64,000 nucleotides of DNA from Planctomycetia bacterium (GCA_005799495.1 SYGP01000002.1:48587-112586), one strand, 5' to 3'. Shown: positions 15,636-25,497, counted from the stretch's first letter. Notes: a model not told the origin generated them from the sequence alone. Program-made: numbers and translations.

Positions 15636-18600
15636 TTGAGCGGTATCTCGCCAACGCGGGAAGTGGAAAGACTTACGCGCTCTCAGGCGCGTGGCTGCGT
15701 GTCGCGCACGAGGGTGTGATCGCTGGGGATGTGGATCGGCTGACGACCATCCTCGCGACCACCTTTACGCGTGCTGCCGCGCGGGACATCCTGGCGAAGA
15801 TCCTTGTCAGGCTCGCGGAGGGCGTTCTGTCAGCCGAAAAACGCAGTGAACTGGCGCAGTCGATCTTCGGCACCACTGCGGGAGTGAGGGTCGAAGCAGA
15901 GCAGTTGCTCGAGGCGGTGATTGCTCGCATCGACCGAGTGGAAGTCAGGACGCTCGACTCACTGCTGATGCGCATGGCGCGCGCCTATGCCCTCGAGCTG
16001 GGGATTGGAACGCACCTCGCGCCGCTCAACGAAGCGGCAACGGGGCAGGTCCTGCGAGAGTCGCTCGTGCGTGTCATCAGCGAGCCTGCGAACGACCCTG
16101 CAGCGATGCTTCGCCTGCTGCGATCCGGCGAGGATCGGATCGACGCGATCGAGCGGACATTTTCCTCCGCTCGCGCCCTCCTGAGCGCATGGCAAGACAG
16201 TGGCGGGAGCGGTGATCCGATCGCGGCAGTGCCCGAGTGTTGGCTCGGACCTGACTGCGTGCGCCGTATCGCGCTCGACAAGGCGCGTGCATGTGTTCGC
16301 AGCGCACGCCTCGGTCTGGAGCAGCTGGGCGAGAGGCACAAGCGCATCAAGGACTATGTGTCGACCGGCCAGTTCGCGCATTTGGCGGAGGCCGTCGAGC
16401 GCGGGCCACTGCCAGTGCGCACCTGCAAGGAACAACTCGATGGGGGAGCGCTCAAGGTTGTTGCGGAGGGCAAGGGCTCCTTTTATGGAAAGGAGATGAC
16501 AAAGGAACTCGTTGCGGAACTCCAGGTCATCGTGGATTGGCTGCGCGGGGAAGTACAGCATGCCAGTCTGCTTGGGCATCAGGAAGCAGCACGACTGGCG
16601 GCCTTGCTCGTCACGGGCGAGCAGGATGCGCTGCGACAGCGCGGTGCCTGCACATTTGAATCCATCACGCGGTCAATCGCGGGCGGCATGAACGATGAAT
16701 GCATGGCCGAGATCCTCCTGCGGCTGGATCAACAGATCCATCATCTTCTGCTGGATGAGTTTCAGGACACAAGCCTGTCGCAGTGGCAGGCGCTTGAGCC
16801 GTTGGCCATCAATCTCGCTGCGGGTGGAGACGAACCGCGTTCCATCCTGGCTGTGGGCGATATCAAGCAGTCGATCTATGGCTGGCGCAGCGGTGATCCG
16901 CGACTGCTGCGCGGCTTGCCATCGCTGCTGAGCGAGGGAGCGGCGGCTGATGTGCGGGAGCGGCTGTTGACAACCAGTTGGCGAAGCGCCCCCATCGTTC
17001 TCGAAGCGGTGGACGAAGTCTTCCAGAGTCTGCAGGCGCCTCATCACCCACTCCGATCTTCCTCAGGAAAGAGATTCAGCCAGAACTTCGTGCAGGCGCT
17101 CGATTCCTGGCTCGAGGTCTATCAGCCTCACCAGGCGACGCCGAGGAACCAGCAACTGCATGGCACCGTCTCCCTCGCGGTGCAGAAGACTCGCGCGGAG
17201 CGTCTCGACGCATGCGCGCGGAAGGCAGTGGACCTCTGGAAACGCAGTCATGGAGCGCTCCGCATCGCCGTGATCCACGAGAGAAACAAGGATGCGAGCG
17301 AGGTGGCTGAACGCATCCGCGCCATCCAGGGTTCCCCGGGATGCTCTTTGCGGGCGAAGGGGAGTCTCCGGGACAGTCCTGTCGTCTTGGCGTTCCTCGA
17401 TGCGATCCGATTCGCCGCGCATCCAACGGATTGCACGGCGTTCTTGAGTGTGCTCATGTCGCCTCTGCGAGATGTGTGGGATGTGGGCATCGACAGCGCG
17501 CACCCCTGGCCTGAGAAGCGTGGACTGGCAGCGAATGCGTCGAAGAAACTGCTGCAGAAGTTCGCGGGTGAGACCGTGGCCGCCACGCTGAATGGCTGGC
17601 GCGTGGAGATTGCCCGCCGCGGTCTGCTTGCCGAGAGCGATCGCCGTCGTCTCGATCGTGCGTTGCATGTCATTGCCCGCGAGGAGCGGTCAGGCATGAC
17701 GCTTGATGAGGTCGTGGAGGCAGTTGAGCAGGAAGATTGTCGCGATGTGGAGGGTCAGCCGATCGAGTCCATCACCATCCATCAGGCGAAGGGACTCGAG
17801 TGGGACATCGTGATTTTCGGAACAACCGCACGGCAGGTGGGTTCACGAAATGGAACGCAGCCTGTGGCGGTCGAGCGCAACATTCCCTATCGCGGCGTCG
17901 GGCATGACCGTGTGGCACCTGTGGTCCAGGGCATCAGTCGGGATGGGGCGGTGGGTCAAGTGAATGACTCCGCAGAACGATTCGCGATCCAGGACAAGCT
18001 CAGCGCTCTGTATGTCGCACTGACGCGCGCCAAGCGCGGACTGTTCGTCATGGTCGATCAAAAAACGCCCACGAAGGACGAGGATCACTGCAACGCAACC
18101 CATGGGTCGATCGTGCTGGAGGCGCTCCAGCGCAGTCAGATTCTCGCGCGCGCAGGAGACGAGTCGTGGATCGACAACCCTCGTGCGGCGCCGAAGGCGG
18201 ATGCGAGCGGCTTTGCACCGCCGCTTCCCGCTGCTCCGCGAACGCCGCGGCGCGGTCTTGCTGCAGAGAGCGCTTCGCAGCGATCGGCAACAACGCAACG
18301 CGTCGAGGGGGCGGAAGTCGTCGCGCCGGGACCTGCACAGCAGTCGGCGCTCGACCGCGGCAAACTTGCGCATGCCGTGTGCGAGCAACTGGAGTGGAGC
18401 GATGGTTGGCAGCCCGATGCGGATGCCATCGCCCGAGGAATCGATCCCAGCATCACTTATTCCACCACGGCTTCCATCGCGGACTGCGTCCGCGACACGA
18501 TCGCGCAGCTTCAGGCGCCAGCCATCATGCGGGCCCTCGCCCGTCCGGAAGGGAATGCCATTGCGCTTCGGGAGCGCAGGTTCCTGGCGCTTGATGGAAG

Positions 18601-18874
18601 TGGTCGCGTTCAGGAAGGAGTGATTGACCGCTTGGTGCTGCGAGGCAAAGTGGGTGCATGGGAGCACATGCAAGTGGTGGATTTCAAGACGGATCAGCCT
18701 CCACTCCACGCCACGGAGCGCGAGCTGGACATCTGGATCCAAGAGCGCGTCGAGCATCACAAGCCGCAACTGGATGCGTATCGAAGCGCGATGGCTCGGG
18801 AGTACCGCGTGCCACCTGAGCGGTGTGACGTGCTCTTGATTCTGCTTGCGTGCGGGCGTGCAGTCGTCGCATGA
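15632..18874 (+). CDS. AddA-like UvrD-family helicase-nuclease
   Basis: A 1080-residue SF1A helicase with a RecB-like nuclease. Motifs in order: Walker A NAGSGKT (8-14), LLLDEFQDTSLSQW (Walker B, about 372), GDIKQSIYGWR (about 409), TIHQAKGLEWD (about 711), YVALTRAKRG, and the C-terminal nuclease VVDFKTDQPP (about 1015). This is the domain order of AddA/RecB. Between them the two subunits carry two nuclease sites, as in AddAB rather than RecBCD. The unusually short start (helicase motif I within the first 15 residues) is normal for the family. Confidence 0.9.
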   Translation: MIERYLANAGSGKTYALSGAWLRVAHEGVIAGDVDRLTTILATTFTRAAARDILAKILVRLAEGVLSAEKRSELAQSIFGTTAGVRVEAEQLLEAVIARIDRVEVRTLDSLLMRMARAYALELGIGTHLAPLNEAATGQVLRESLVRVISEPANDPAAMLRLLRSGEDRIDAIERTFSSARALLSAWQDSGGSGDPIAAVPECWLGPDCVRRIALDKARACVRSARLGLEQLGERHKRIKDYVSTGQFAHLAEAVERGPLPVRTCKEQLDGGALKVVAEGKGSFYGKEMTKELVAELQVIVDWLRGEVQHASLLGHQEAARLAALLVTGEQDALRQRGACTFESITRSIAGGMNDECMAEILLRLDQQIHHLLLDEFQDTSLSQWQALEPLAINLAAGGDEPRSILAVGDIKQSIYGWRSGDPRLLRGLPSLLSEGAAADVRERLLTTSWRSAPIVLEAVDEVFQSLQAPHHPLRSSSGKRFSQNFVQALDSWLEVYQPHQATPRNQQLHGTVSLAVQKTRAERLDACARKAVDLWKRSHGALRIAVIHERNKDASEVAERIRAIQGSPGCSLRAKGSLRDSPVVLAFLDAIRFAAHPTDCTAFLSVLMSPLRDVWDVGIDSAHPWPEKRGLAANASKKLLQKFAGETVAATLNGWRVEIARRGLLAESDRRRLDRALHVIAREERSGMTLDEVVEAVEQEDCRDVEGQPIESITIHQAKGLEWDIVIFGTTARQVGSRNGTQPVAVERNIPYRGVGHDRVAPVVQGISRDGAVGQVNDSAERFAIQDKLSALYVALTRAKRGLFVMVDQKTPTKDEDHCNATHGSIVLEALQRSQILARAGDESWIDNPRAAPKADASGFAPPLPAAPRTPRRGLAAESASQRSATTQRVEGAEVVAPGPAQQSALDRGKLAHAVCEQLEWSDGWQPDADAIARGIDPSITYSTTASIADCVRDTIAQLQAPAIMRALARPEGNAIALRERRFLALDGSGRVQEGVIDRLVLRGKVGAWEHMQVVDFKTDQPPLHATERELDIWIQERVEHHKPQLDAYRSAMAREYRVPPERCDVLLILLACGRAVVA

Positions 18875-18880
18875 ACTTCT

Positions 18881-19816
18881 ATGATGCGGGCCACGATGCT
18901 TGCTCTTGTCGCGTGTGTTGCTCTTGTCACGGCTCAGGCGGCGGGCGAAGCGCAGCCCAGATTGCAGGTCGTCGTGGCGAGCGATGTCACCGCCGATCTT
19001 GCCGCAGCAGTGGGCGGAGATGCGATTGAAGTTGTCCGGGTCGGCGGGCTCGGCGGCGATCCGCATCATGCAGAACCCACCCCAACGGACGCCGCCAAGG
19101 TGGCGCGCGCGGGACTGGTGATCGTGTTTGGTCTCGGACTGGATGCGGACTTGAAGAAGATGCACGCCACATCAGGCAGCACAGCTGGGCTGCTGCTCTT
19201 GGCGGATGGGCTGGGTCGGGAAGGACCGTCTTGTGATCATCCCGACCACAACCATGCGCATGCGCATGGCGTATCGGCAGAGGGCAACATCGACCCGCAT
19301 GCGTGGCATGATCCGATCAAGGTGATCACCATGACCGATCGTCTGCAACAGGCACTTGCTGAACGCTGCCCCGTTCGGACTGCGGAGTTCAAGGAGCGAG
19401 CAGATGCTTTTCGGGGAGAGCTTCGTGAACTCGATCGCTGGACGCAGGAGCAGGTGGCCAAGATCCCGGCGGATCGCCGCACCGTCGTGACGACCCATGA
19501 GGCGCTCGGTCACTGGGGTGCCCGGTATGGGGTTCGCGTGATAGGCATCGAAATGACGGGAGATGAGGTGGACACGAGTCCCACGCGCATTCTTGAACTT
19601 GTCGCCTCCGTGCGTGCGTCGGGTGCCCGCGTGATCTTCGGTGATGTCGCTCATCGATCCCGGACAGCGGAAGTTGTTGCACGCGAGTCTGGCACGCGGC
19701 TCATGGAGATGCTGCGACTGGATGGGCTGATGCGATCCACGGAGCGAGGGGGCCATGCGTACGTTGCCACGATGCGTGGGAACACCGAGGCGATTGTCAA
19801 GGCGCTGCAGCCGTGA
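18881..19816 (+). CDS. Zn/Mn ABC transporter, solute-binding protein
   Basis: A periplasmic cluster A-I metal-binding protein of 311 residues. Residues 1-21 form a signal peptide. The DPHHAEPTPTDA segment supplies the first ligand His; a His/Asp-rich loop (CDHPDHNHAHAHG, about 115-127) precedes NIDPHAWHDP with the second; later TTHEALGHWG and a GDVAHRSRT segment complete the site. Such His-rich loops are typical of zinc-specific ZnuA, so Zn is favoured over Mn, though this is not decisive. It is 6 nt after addA and overlaps the ATPase gene by GTGA, forming a three-gene importer operon. Confidence 0.88.
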   Translation: MMRATMLALVACVALVTAQAAGEAQPRLQVVVASDVTADLAAAVGGDAIEVVRVGGLGGDPHHAEPTPTDAAKVARAGLVIVFGLGLDADLKKMHATSGSTAGLLLLADGLGREGPSCDHPDHNHAHAHGVSAEGNIDPHAWHDPIKVITMTDRLQQALAERCPVRTAEFKERADAFRGELRELDRWTQEQVAKIPADRRTVVTTHEALGHWGARYGVRVIGIEMTGDEVDTSPTRILELVASVRASGARVIFGDVAHRSRTAEVVARESGTRLMEMLRLDGLMRSTERGGHAYVATMRGNTEAIVKALQP

Positions 19817-20532
19817 AGGACACGGCGCTCTCGTATGGAGGCCGCCATCTGCATGCGCCCGATCCGGGCGCGCCCGCGTTGGCGCTAGAGGGCGTTGTGG
19901 CGGGTCACTCTGGTGCGTCGCCGATCCTGCAGGACGTCTCCTTTGCGCTGCCCGTCGGCAAGCGGTTCGCGCTCGTGGGACCGAACGGCTCGGGCAAGAG
20001 CACATTGCTGAAGACGGTTGCCGGACTCCTGCCAGTGCGCGGGGGAAACATCCGTGTCTTTGGACTGCGCGTGGGCGCGTGTCATCATCGGACGTCCTAT
20101 GTTCCGCAGCGCCAGTCGATCAACTGGGACTTTCCCGTGGATGTTCGGCGATTCACGCTTGCCGGAAGGTTCGTTCACACGGGATGGTTGCGCCGACCCG
20201 CAGCCGAGTGCCAGCGCGTCGTGGATGAGGTGCTCGCATCGCTTGGGCTCACGGAGATCGCGCGCCGTCCGATTGGCGAGTTGTCTGGTGGTCAACAGCA
20301 GCGGTTGCTGCTTGCGCGTGCAGCTGCACAGGAGTCCGATCTGTTGTTGCTCGATGAGCCCCTCAATGCAGTGGATGCAGCGTCACGAGTGCTCGTGGGT
20401 GCGCTGCTCGATCGGCTGCAGCGCGCCGGCAAATCGATGATCGTGTCGACGCACGATGTGGGAACGCACGATTTCCCCTTCGATGAAGTGCTGTCGATCG
20501 AGGATGGCACGGTTGTTGGAGGCACTCGATGA
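19813..20532 (+). CDS. Zn/Mn ABC transporter, ATP-binding protein
   Basis: A 239-residue ATPase that drives metal uptake. It shows Walker A GPNGSGKSTLLK, the Q-loop region VPQRQSINWDFP typical of Zn/Mn/Fe-chelate-type importers, the ABC signature LSGGQQQRLLLARA, Walker B LLLLDEP and an H-loop STHDVG. A roughly 25-residue N-terminal extension precedes the ABC domain. The GTG start overlaps the upstream stop and the ATG of the permease overlaps its own stop. Confidence 0.92.
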   Translation: MKDTALSYGGRHLHAPDPGAPALALEGVVAGHSGASPILQDVSFALPVGKRFALVGPNGSGKSTLLKTVAGLLPVRGGNIRVFGLRVGACHHRTSYVPQRQSINWDFPVDVRRFTLAGRFVHTGWLRRPAAECQRVVDEVLASLGLTEIARRPIGELSGGQQQRLLLARAAAQESDLLLLDEPLNAVDAASRVLVGALLDRLQRAGKSMIVSTHDVGTHDFPFDEVLSIEDGTVVGGTR

Positions 20533-21353
20533 ACTGGCTGTTCGAACCGTGGTCGCACGGCTTCATGCGCGACGCGCTCGCGGCAGGGCTCGCCGCAGGC
20601 GTGGCGTGCGGCGTCCTCGGCGTGTTCGTCGTGTTTCGTCGAATGGCGTTCGTAGGCGAGGCCATGTCCCACACGACCCTGCCTGGGCTGGTGATCGCGC
20701 AGGCAAAGGGCTTCAGCCTGATGGCGGGAGCGCTCGCGAGCAATCTGGTGACGGCCCTCGGAATCGCCATGCTTTCGTCGCAGACATCGCGTCGTCGCGG
20801 CATTCGGGATGATGCGGCGATCGGCGTCGTCTTCACCGGCATGTTCGCGCTCGGGGTGGTGCTGACAGCACGCATCGGATCGTGGCGCGATCTTTCGCAC
20901 TTGCTGCTGGGCAATCTGCTGTCGGTTGCGCAGGGCGACCTGGTCCTGATGGTGTGTGCCGCACTGGCGGTGCTCGTGATCATCGGTTCCCTGTTCAAGG
21001 AGATGGAATTGGCCTCGTACGACTCGACCTACGCGGACCTCATCGGCATCCGTTCACAACGGCTGCATGCATTGCTGCTGGTGCTGATCGCGCTGGCAGT
21101 GGTGTCCGGCGTGCAGGTGGTCGGCGTGGTGTTGACAAGCGCACTCCTCGTGACGCCGGCTGCGACCGCGGCACTGTTGACGCGGCGGATGGTGCCGATG
21201 CTCTGGCTTTCGGTGGCTGCAGCGACGACGGCCGTGGTGGGGGGGCTGTTGCTGTCGTATCACGCCTCGTTGCCGAGTGGCGCGACGATCGTCCTGATGG
21301 CGGTGCTGCTGTTCATTGCTGCTTGGGTCGGGCGCCGCACACAGCTTGGGTGA
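20529..21353 (+). CDS. Zn/Mn ABC transporter, permease
   Basis: A 274-residue ABC-3 family integral membrane protein, length and hydrophobic pattern consistent with eight to nine helices. It begins in the family style (WSHGFMRDALAAGLAAGVACG) and has the conserved FRRMAFVGEAMSHTTLPG segment that contacts the ATPase. No regulator such as Zur or MntR is adjacent. The gene ends 6 nt before the stop of the convergent SulP gene. Confidence 0.92.
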   Translation: MNWLFEPWSHGFMRDALAAGLAAGVACGVLGVFVVFRRMAFVGEAMSHTTLPGLVIAQAKGFSLMAGALASNLVTALGIAMLSSQTSRRRGIRDDAAIGVVFTGMFALGVVLTARIGSWRDLSHLLLGNLLSVAQGDLVLMVCAALAVLVIIGSLFKEMELASYDSTYADLIGIRSQRLHALLLVLIALAVVSGVQVVGVVLTSALLVTPAATAALLTRRMVPMLWLSVAAATTAVVGGLLLSYHASLPSGATIVLMAVLLFIAAWVGRRTQLG

Positions 21354-21359
21354 TCGCCA

Positions 21360-23642
21360 TCAGGTCGGGTGACTCGCGGCAGTGAGGGGTGCAGCCAAGT
21401 TGATCGCCGCGGCCTCGTCGAGGAACTCGACCCGCCCCGTTTTGATGTCGTACATGCCGCCCACGAGCATGACTTCACCAGTGACGAGCATCTGCGAGAT
21501 GGTCGGACTGTTGTCATGGATCCACCGCATGGCGTTCCGCACATTGATCGCGGCAACGCGATCGACGAACGCTTCATTCGACGCATCGCGTCGGTCCTTC
21601 ACGGTTGTCTCCATGTGCACTGCTTCCGAGATCGGATCGGTGATCGAGGGAAGATTCGTCAGTCCCGTCGCCTCGACTGGATCCAGTCCTTTCGCCACGA
21701 AATCGCACGCCGCCTTCACGGCGCCGCAGCGGGTGTGTCCAAGGACGAGAATGAGCCGTGCGCCAGCCACCTTGCACGCGAACTCGATGCTGCCGACGGC
21801 CTTGGGGCTCGCCACATTGCCTGCAAGGCGCGCGATGAACATGTCGCCGATGCCTGCATCGAAGATGAGTTCGACCGGCGCTCGCGAATCGATGCAGCCA
21901 AGCACCACGGCCAGCGGGTGCTGGCCAGCGGCGGTCTGATCCACCTGCCGCATCAGATCGCGGTTCAGCCGCTGTCCCGAGACGAAACGCTCGTTGCCCT
22001 CCTTCAAGCTCTGCAGCACCTGGAGGGGAGTGACCGAGGACTGCACCTCGCGTGTGCTGACATCGACATACTGCACCTGATCCTTCAGGTCGTAGCGATT
22101 CTTGAAGCCGAGCATGCTGACAATGATGCCCTTCCGCGGTGCGGTTTCCTCCGTGAATTCGCGGATGATGGCGACCATATCGGAGTCGAGGTAGTCGACA
22201 AGGCGCGCATCGATGATGACCTGCTCCCCGCGCTTGAACGAGGCGAGTGTGTTCAGCAGCGCAGCGCGGTTGAGGAAGGTTGCCTGTCCGACGAGTTCAA
22301 TGCGGTGCACGATGCCGTGGACATGCGCTTCCTTCAGCACGCGATATCCGTGCTTCATGTTGCCCACCAGCACCAGGAACAGGCTGACCGACAGCCCGAT
22401 CAGCACACCCTTCAGGAGATCGGTTCCCACGATCGCTGCAACCGTGATCACGAACGGAATGAACTGGGTCGTGCCTTGACGCCACACGCCGCGGATCGTC
22501 TGCGGACTCGCCAGCTTCCAGCCGGTCGCGACGAGCACAGCAGCGAGCGCAGCCTTCGGGATCGTGTTGAGCAGGGTCGGGATGAGGAGCACGGTTCCAA
22601 GCAGCAGCAGCCCGTGCGTGACGGCTGAAAGCCGCGTCTGCGCACCTGCGTTGGCGTTCACCGAACTTCGGACGATGACGGATGTCATGGGCAGTCCACC
22701 CACGAGGCCCGACAGCGTGTTGCCGACACCTTGCGCGAGCAACTCGCGATTCGGTGGTGCAGATCGTCGCTGCGGGTCGAGTTTCTCAGTGGCTTCCAAG
22801 TTGAGCAGCGTCTCGAGCGATGCAACGACCGCCAAGGTGACCGCCGCAACAAGGACGGCTGGTTCAAAGGCGCGGGAGAAATCGGGCAGCGTGATGAGGT
22901 CGCCCCACGGCACGCCGTCCTTCCCGGCGACAGGCACATTGACGAGATGCGAATCGACGATTGCCCACGACGAACCCGACTTCGCGAGGGCAAGGCTCGT
23001 GACCGTGCCGAACAACACGGCAATCAGGGCACTCGGCACGGTCTTCTTGAATGGCGTTCGATCCCAAACGACCGCAAGCATGAGGGATGAGATCCCGACG
23101 AGCGCCGCGCCAGGCAAGAGATTGGAGAACGCACTCGCGAGCGCAGTGAAGGTGTTCTGCCCATCCGGCTCAACGAAAGCCTCAGCACCTTCGGGCTCGA
23201 TGTCGTATCCGATCAGGTGAGGAATCTGCTTGAGGATGATGATGATGCCGATGGCGGCGAGCAATCCCTTGATGACGCTCGACGGGAAGTAGTTCGCGAG
23301 GCCGCCGGCGCGCGCGGCGCCAAGGAGAACTTGAATGACCCCAGCAATGGCCGTTGCCATCAGGAACGCCTCGAACGATCCGAGGCTTTGGATTTGCGCG
23401 AGGACAATGGCGGTCAGACCTGCCGCCGGACCTGACACGCTGATGTGCGAGCCGCTGAGCAGCCCGACCACGATTCCTCCGATGATGCCAGCCACGAGAC
23501 CGGCGAAGGGGGGGGCGCCCGATGCCTGGGCGATGCCAAGGCAAAGGGGCAGCGCAACCAAGAACACTGGGAGGCTGGCAATCAAATCCCTGGACCTCGA
23601 TGTGCCGTCGTTTGAGAGCGAGGGGGTGGGCGCAGTCATCAT
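21360..23642 (-). CDS. SulP-family anion transporter fused to beta-carbonic anhydrase
   Basis: A 760-residue three-part fusion. Residues 15-430 are a SulP/SLC26 membrane transporter (LPLCLGIAQASGAPPFAG, SGPAAGLTAIV). About 450-545 is a STAS domain. Residues about 560-750 are a beta-class carbonic anhydrase whose zinc and catalytic residues are intact: Cys583, Asp585 and Arg587 in GCIDSR, His636 and Cys639 in GHTRCG. This couples membrane transport, most plausibly of bicarbonate, to CO2/bicarbonate interconversion. The ATG at 23642 has an AAGGTGG that could be an SD, but the same bases form a TAAGGT 7 nt upstream; the longer frame is not used. Confidence 0.9.
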   Translation of the reverse strand: MMTAPTPSLSNDGTSRSRDLIASLPVFLVALPLCLGIAQASGAPPFAGLVAGIIGGIVVGLLSGSHISVSGPAAGLTAIVLAQIQSLGSFEAFLMATAIAGVIQVLLGAARAGGLANYFPSSVIKGLLAAIGIIIILKQIPHLIGYDIEPEGAEAFVEPDGQNTFTALASAFSNLLPGAALVGISSLMLAVVWDRTPFKKTVPSALIAVLFGTVTSLALAKSGSSWAIVDSHLVNVPVAGKDGVPWGDLITLPDFSRAFEPAVLVAAVTLAVVASLETLLNLEATEKLDPQRRSAPPNRELLAQGVGNTLSGLVGGLPMTSVIVRSSVNANAGAQTRLSAVTHGLLLLGTVLLIPTLLNTIPKAALAAVLVATGWKLASPQTIRGVWRQGTTQFIPFVITVAAIVGTDLLKGVLIGLSVSLFLVLVGNMKHGYRVLKEAHVHGIVHRIELVGQATFLNRAALLNTLASFKRGEQVIIDARLVDYLDSDMVAIIREFTEETAPRKGIIVSMLGFKNRYDLKDQVQYVDVSTREVQSSVTPLQVLQSLKEGNERFVSGQRLNRDLMRQVDQTAAGQHPLAVVLGCIDSRAPVELIFDAGIGDMFIARLAGNVASPKAVGSIEFACKVAGARLILVLGHTRCGAVKAACDFVAKGLDPVEATGLTNLPSITDPISEAVHMETTVKDRRDASNEAFVDRVAAINVRNAMRWIHDNSPTISQMLVTGEVMLVGGMYDIKTGRVEFLDEAAAINLAAPLTAASHPT

Positions 23643-23649
23643 GGGAGCC

Positions 23650-23655
23650 ACCTTA
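23650..23655 (-). promoter_or_regulatory. -10-like TAAGGT before the SulP-CA fusion
   Basis: TAAGGT ends 7 nt before the ATG. The hexamer overlaps an AAGG that could serve as an SD, so the evidence is weaker than at other starts. A 10-bp palindrome AAACATGTTT lies at 23683-23692 in the divergent spacer with ettA and could be an operator. Confidence 0.35.
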
Positions 23656-23778
23656 CGCCAGTCAATTCCGATTGGTTGTCCGAAACATGTTTTTTCCCTT
23701 TGGGTCGCCCATGCCCTGTGCCCCACAGCCTCAGTCGCGCGCCAGAATCGCCATTTCATGGGTCGAACGTGGCGACAA

Positions 23779-23784
23779 TAGACT
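23779..23784 (+). promoter_or_regulatory. -10-like TAGACT before ettA
   Basis: TAGACT ends 9 nt before the ettA ATG. The hexamer matches the one upstream of tRNA-Thr. A GAGG in the spacer might add SD character. Confidence 0.4.
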
Positions 23785-23793
23785 CGAGGCAAT

Positions 23794-25497
23794 ATGAGCA
23801 GTTCAGCCAAGGGGACCCCCGAGTCAGTCCGCATCATCTTTTCGATGCTCGGGGTGTCGAAATCGATCAACCGCAAGGACATCCTGAAGGACATCTCCCT
23901 CAGTTTTTATCACGGCGCAAAGATCGGGGTTCTCGGACTGAACGGAAGCGGCAAGTCAACGCTGCTGCGCATCATCGCGGGGGAGGACAAGGAATTCGAG
24001 GGGACGATCGAGCGGTCCCCCGGATTCGCAGTTGGTTTCCTCGAGCAAGAACCGCTCGCGCATGAAGGGCGCAGCGTGCTCGAGGTGGTGCGAGAAGGCG
24101 CGCAGGCCACCTTCGATCTGCTTCGCGAGTTCGATGAGGTCAATGGCAAGTTCGGCGAGGAGATGAGCACGGAAGAGATGGAGCGGTTGATCCAACGGCA
24201 GGGGCGTATCCAAGAGCAACTCGATGCGTTGGATGCTTGGACGATCGACAACCAGATCGAGATGGCGATGGATGCACTTCGGTGCCCGCCCGCGGATCAG
24301 ACGCTCGATACGGTTTCGGGCGGCGAGCGCCGCCGGGTTGCACTCACTCGTCTCTTGATGCAGAAGCCCGACATTCTCCTGCTCGATGAACCGACCAATC
24401 ATCTCGATGCGGAGAGTGTCGGCTGGCTGGAACAGTATCTCGCGCGTTATCCCGGCACGGTGATCGCGGTCACGCATGATCGATACTTCCTCGACAATGT
24501 CGCAGGTTGGATTCTCGAACTCGACCGTGGCATGGGCATTCCGTACCGCGGCAACTACACGCAGTGGCTCGAGCAGAAGCAGAAGCGACTTGCCGTGGAA
24601 GAGCGGCAGGCGAGCATGCGGCAGAAGTCGCTGGCGCGCGAGCTCGAGTGGATCCGCCAGAACCCCAAGGGGCGCCAGGCCAAGAGCAAGGCGCGAATCA
24701 GCAACTACGAACGAATGCTCAGCGACGAGCAGTCGCGAGTCAAGGCGGCGGAGATCGAGATCTTCATTCCGCCTGGTCCGCGGTTGGGCAATGTCGTTGT
24801 CCACGCCAAGGAGGTCTGCAAGTCTTTCGGCGATCGACTGCTTCTCGACCGTGTGTCGTTCGAGATACCGGCAGGTGCCGTGGTCGGGGTGATCGGGCCG
24901 AACGGCGCGGGAAAGACCACGCTGTTCAAGATGATTCTCGGCGCGGAGAAACCCGATGCCGGCACATTCACCGTCGGCGAGACGGTGCACCTTGGGTACA
25001 TCGAACAACTTCGCGACAGCCTGCAGTCGACGGACAGCATCTGGCAGGCGATCTCGGGCGGTTCGGAGGAGTTGATGCTTGGACCAGTCAAGGTCAACAG
25101 CCGCGCCTATGTGGCGCGTTTCGGATTCAGTGGCACTGAGCAGCAGAAGCAGGTGGGGTCGCTCTCGGGCGGTGAACGCAACCGAGTCCACCTCGCGCGC
25201 ATGCTGCGCCAGAGCAACAATGTGATCCTCTTCGACGAGCCGACCAACGACCTTGATGTGAACACGATGCGTGCGCTCGAGGAGGCGATCGAGAATTACG
25301 GCGGCACCGCCGTCATCATCAGCCATGATAGGTGGTTCATCGATCGAGTCGCCACCCACATCCTTGCATTCGAGGGTGACAGCCAAGTCTTCTTCTTCCC
25401 CGGGAACTACTCGGAATACGAGGCGGACCGGGTGCGCCGGCTCGGGGCGGTGGCCGCACCGACGCGCATGAAGTACCGAAAACTCACGCGAGCGTGA
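23794..25497 (+). CDS. ettA: Energy-dependent translational throttle protein (ABC-F ATPase)
   Basis: A 567-residue soluble ABC-F protein with two ATPase domains that binds the ribosomal E site and gates elongation by energy state. First domain: Walker A GLNGSGKST (about 49-57) and signature SGGERRRVALTRLL. Second domain: GPNGAGKTT and LSGGERNRVHLARML with LFDEPTNDLD. The arm insertion and the basic linker RQNPKGRQAKSKAR are EttA features, and the overall length matches the family (about 555). Confidence 0.93.
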   Translation: MSSSAKGTPESVRIIFSMLGVSKSINRKDILKDISLSFYHGAKIGVLGLNGSGKSTLLRIIAGEDKEFEGTIERSPGFAVGFLEQEPLAHEGRSVLEVVREGAQATFDLLREFDEVNGKFGEEMSTEEMERLIQRQGRIQEQLDALDAWTIDNQIEMAMDALRCPPADQTLDTVSGGERRRVALTRLLMQKPDILLLDEPTNHLDAESVGWLEQYLARYPGTVIAVTHDRYFLDNVAGWILELDRGMGIPYRGNYTQWLEQKQKRLAVEERQASMRQKSLARELEWIRQNPKGRQAKSKARISNYERMLSDEQSRVKAAEIEIFIPPGPRLGNVVVHAKEVCKSFGDRLLLDRVSFEIPAGAVVGVIGPNGAGKTTLFKMILGAEKPDAGTFTVGETVHLGYIEQLRDSLQSTDSIWQAISGGSEELMLGPVKVNSRAYVARFGFSGTEQQKQVGSLSGGERNRVHLARMLRQSNNVILFDEPTNDLDVNTMRALEEAIENYGGTAVIISHDRWFIDRVATHILAFEGDSQVFFFPGNYSEYEADRVRRLGAVAAPTRMKYRKLTRA

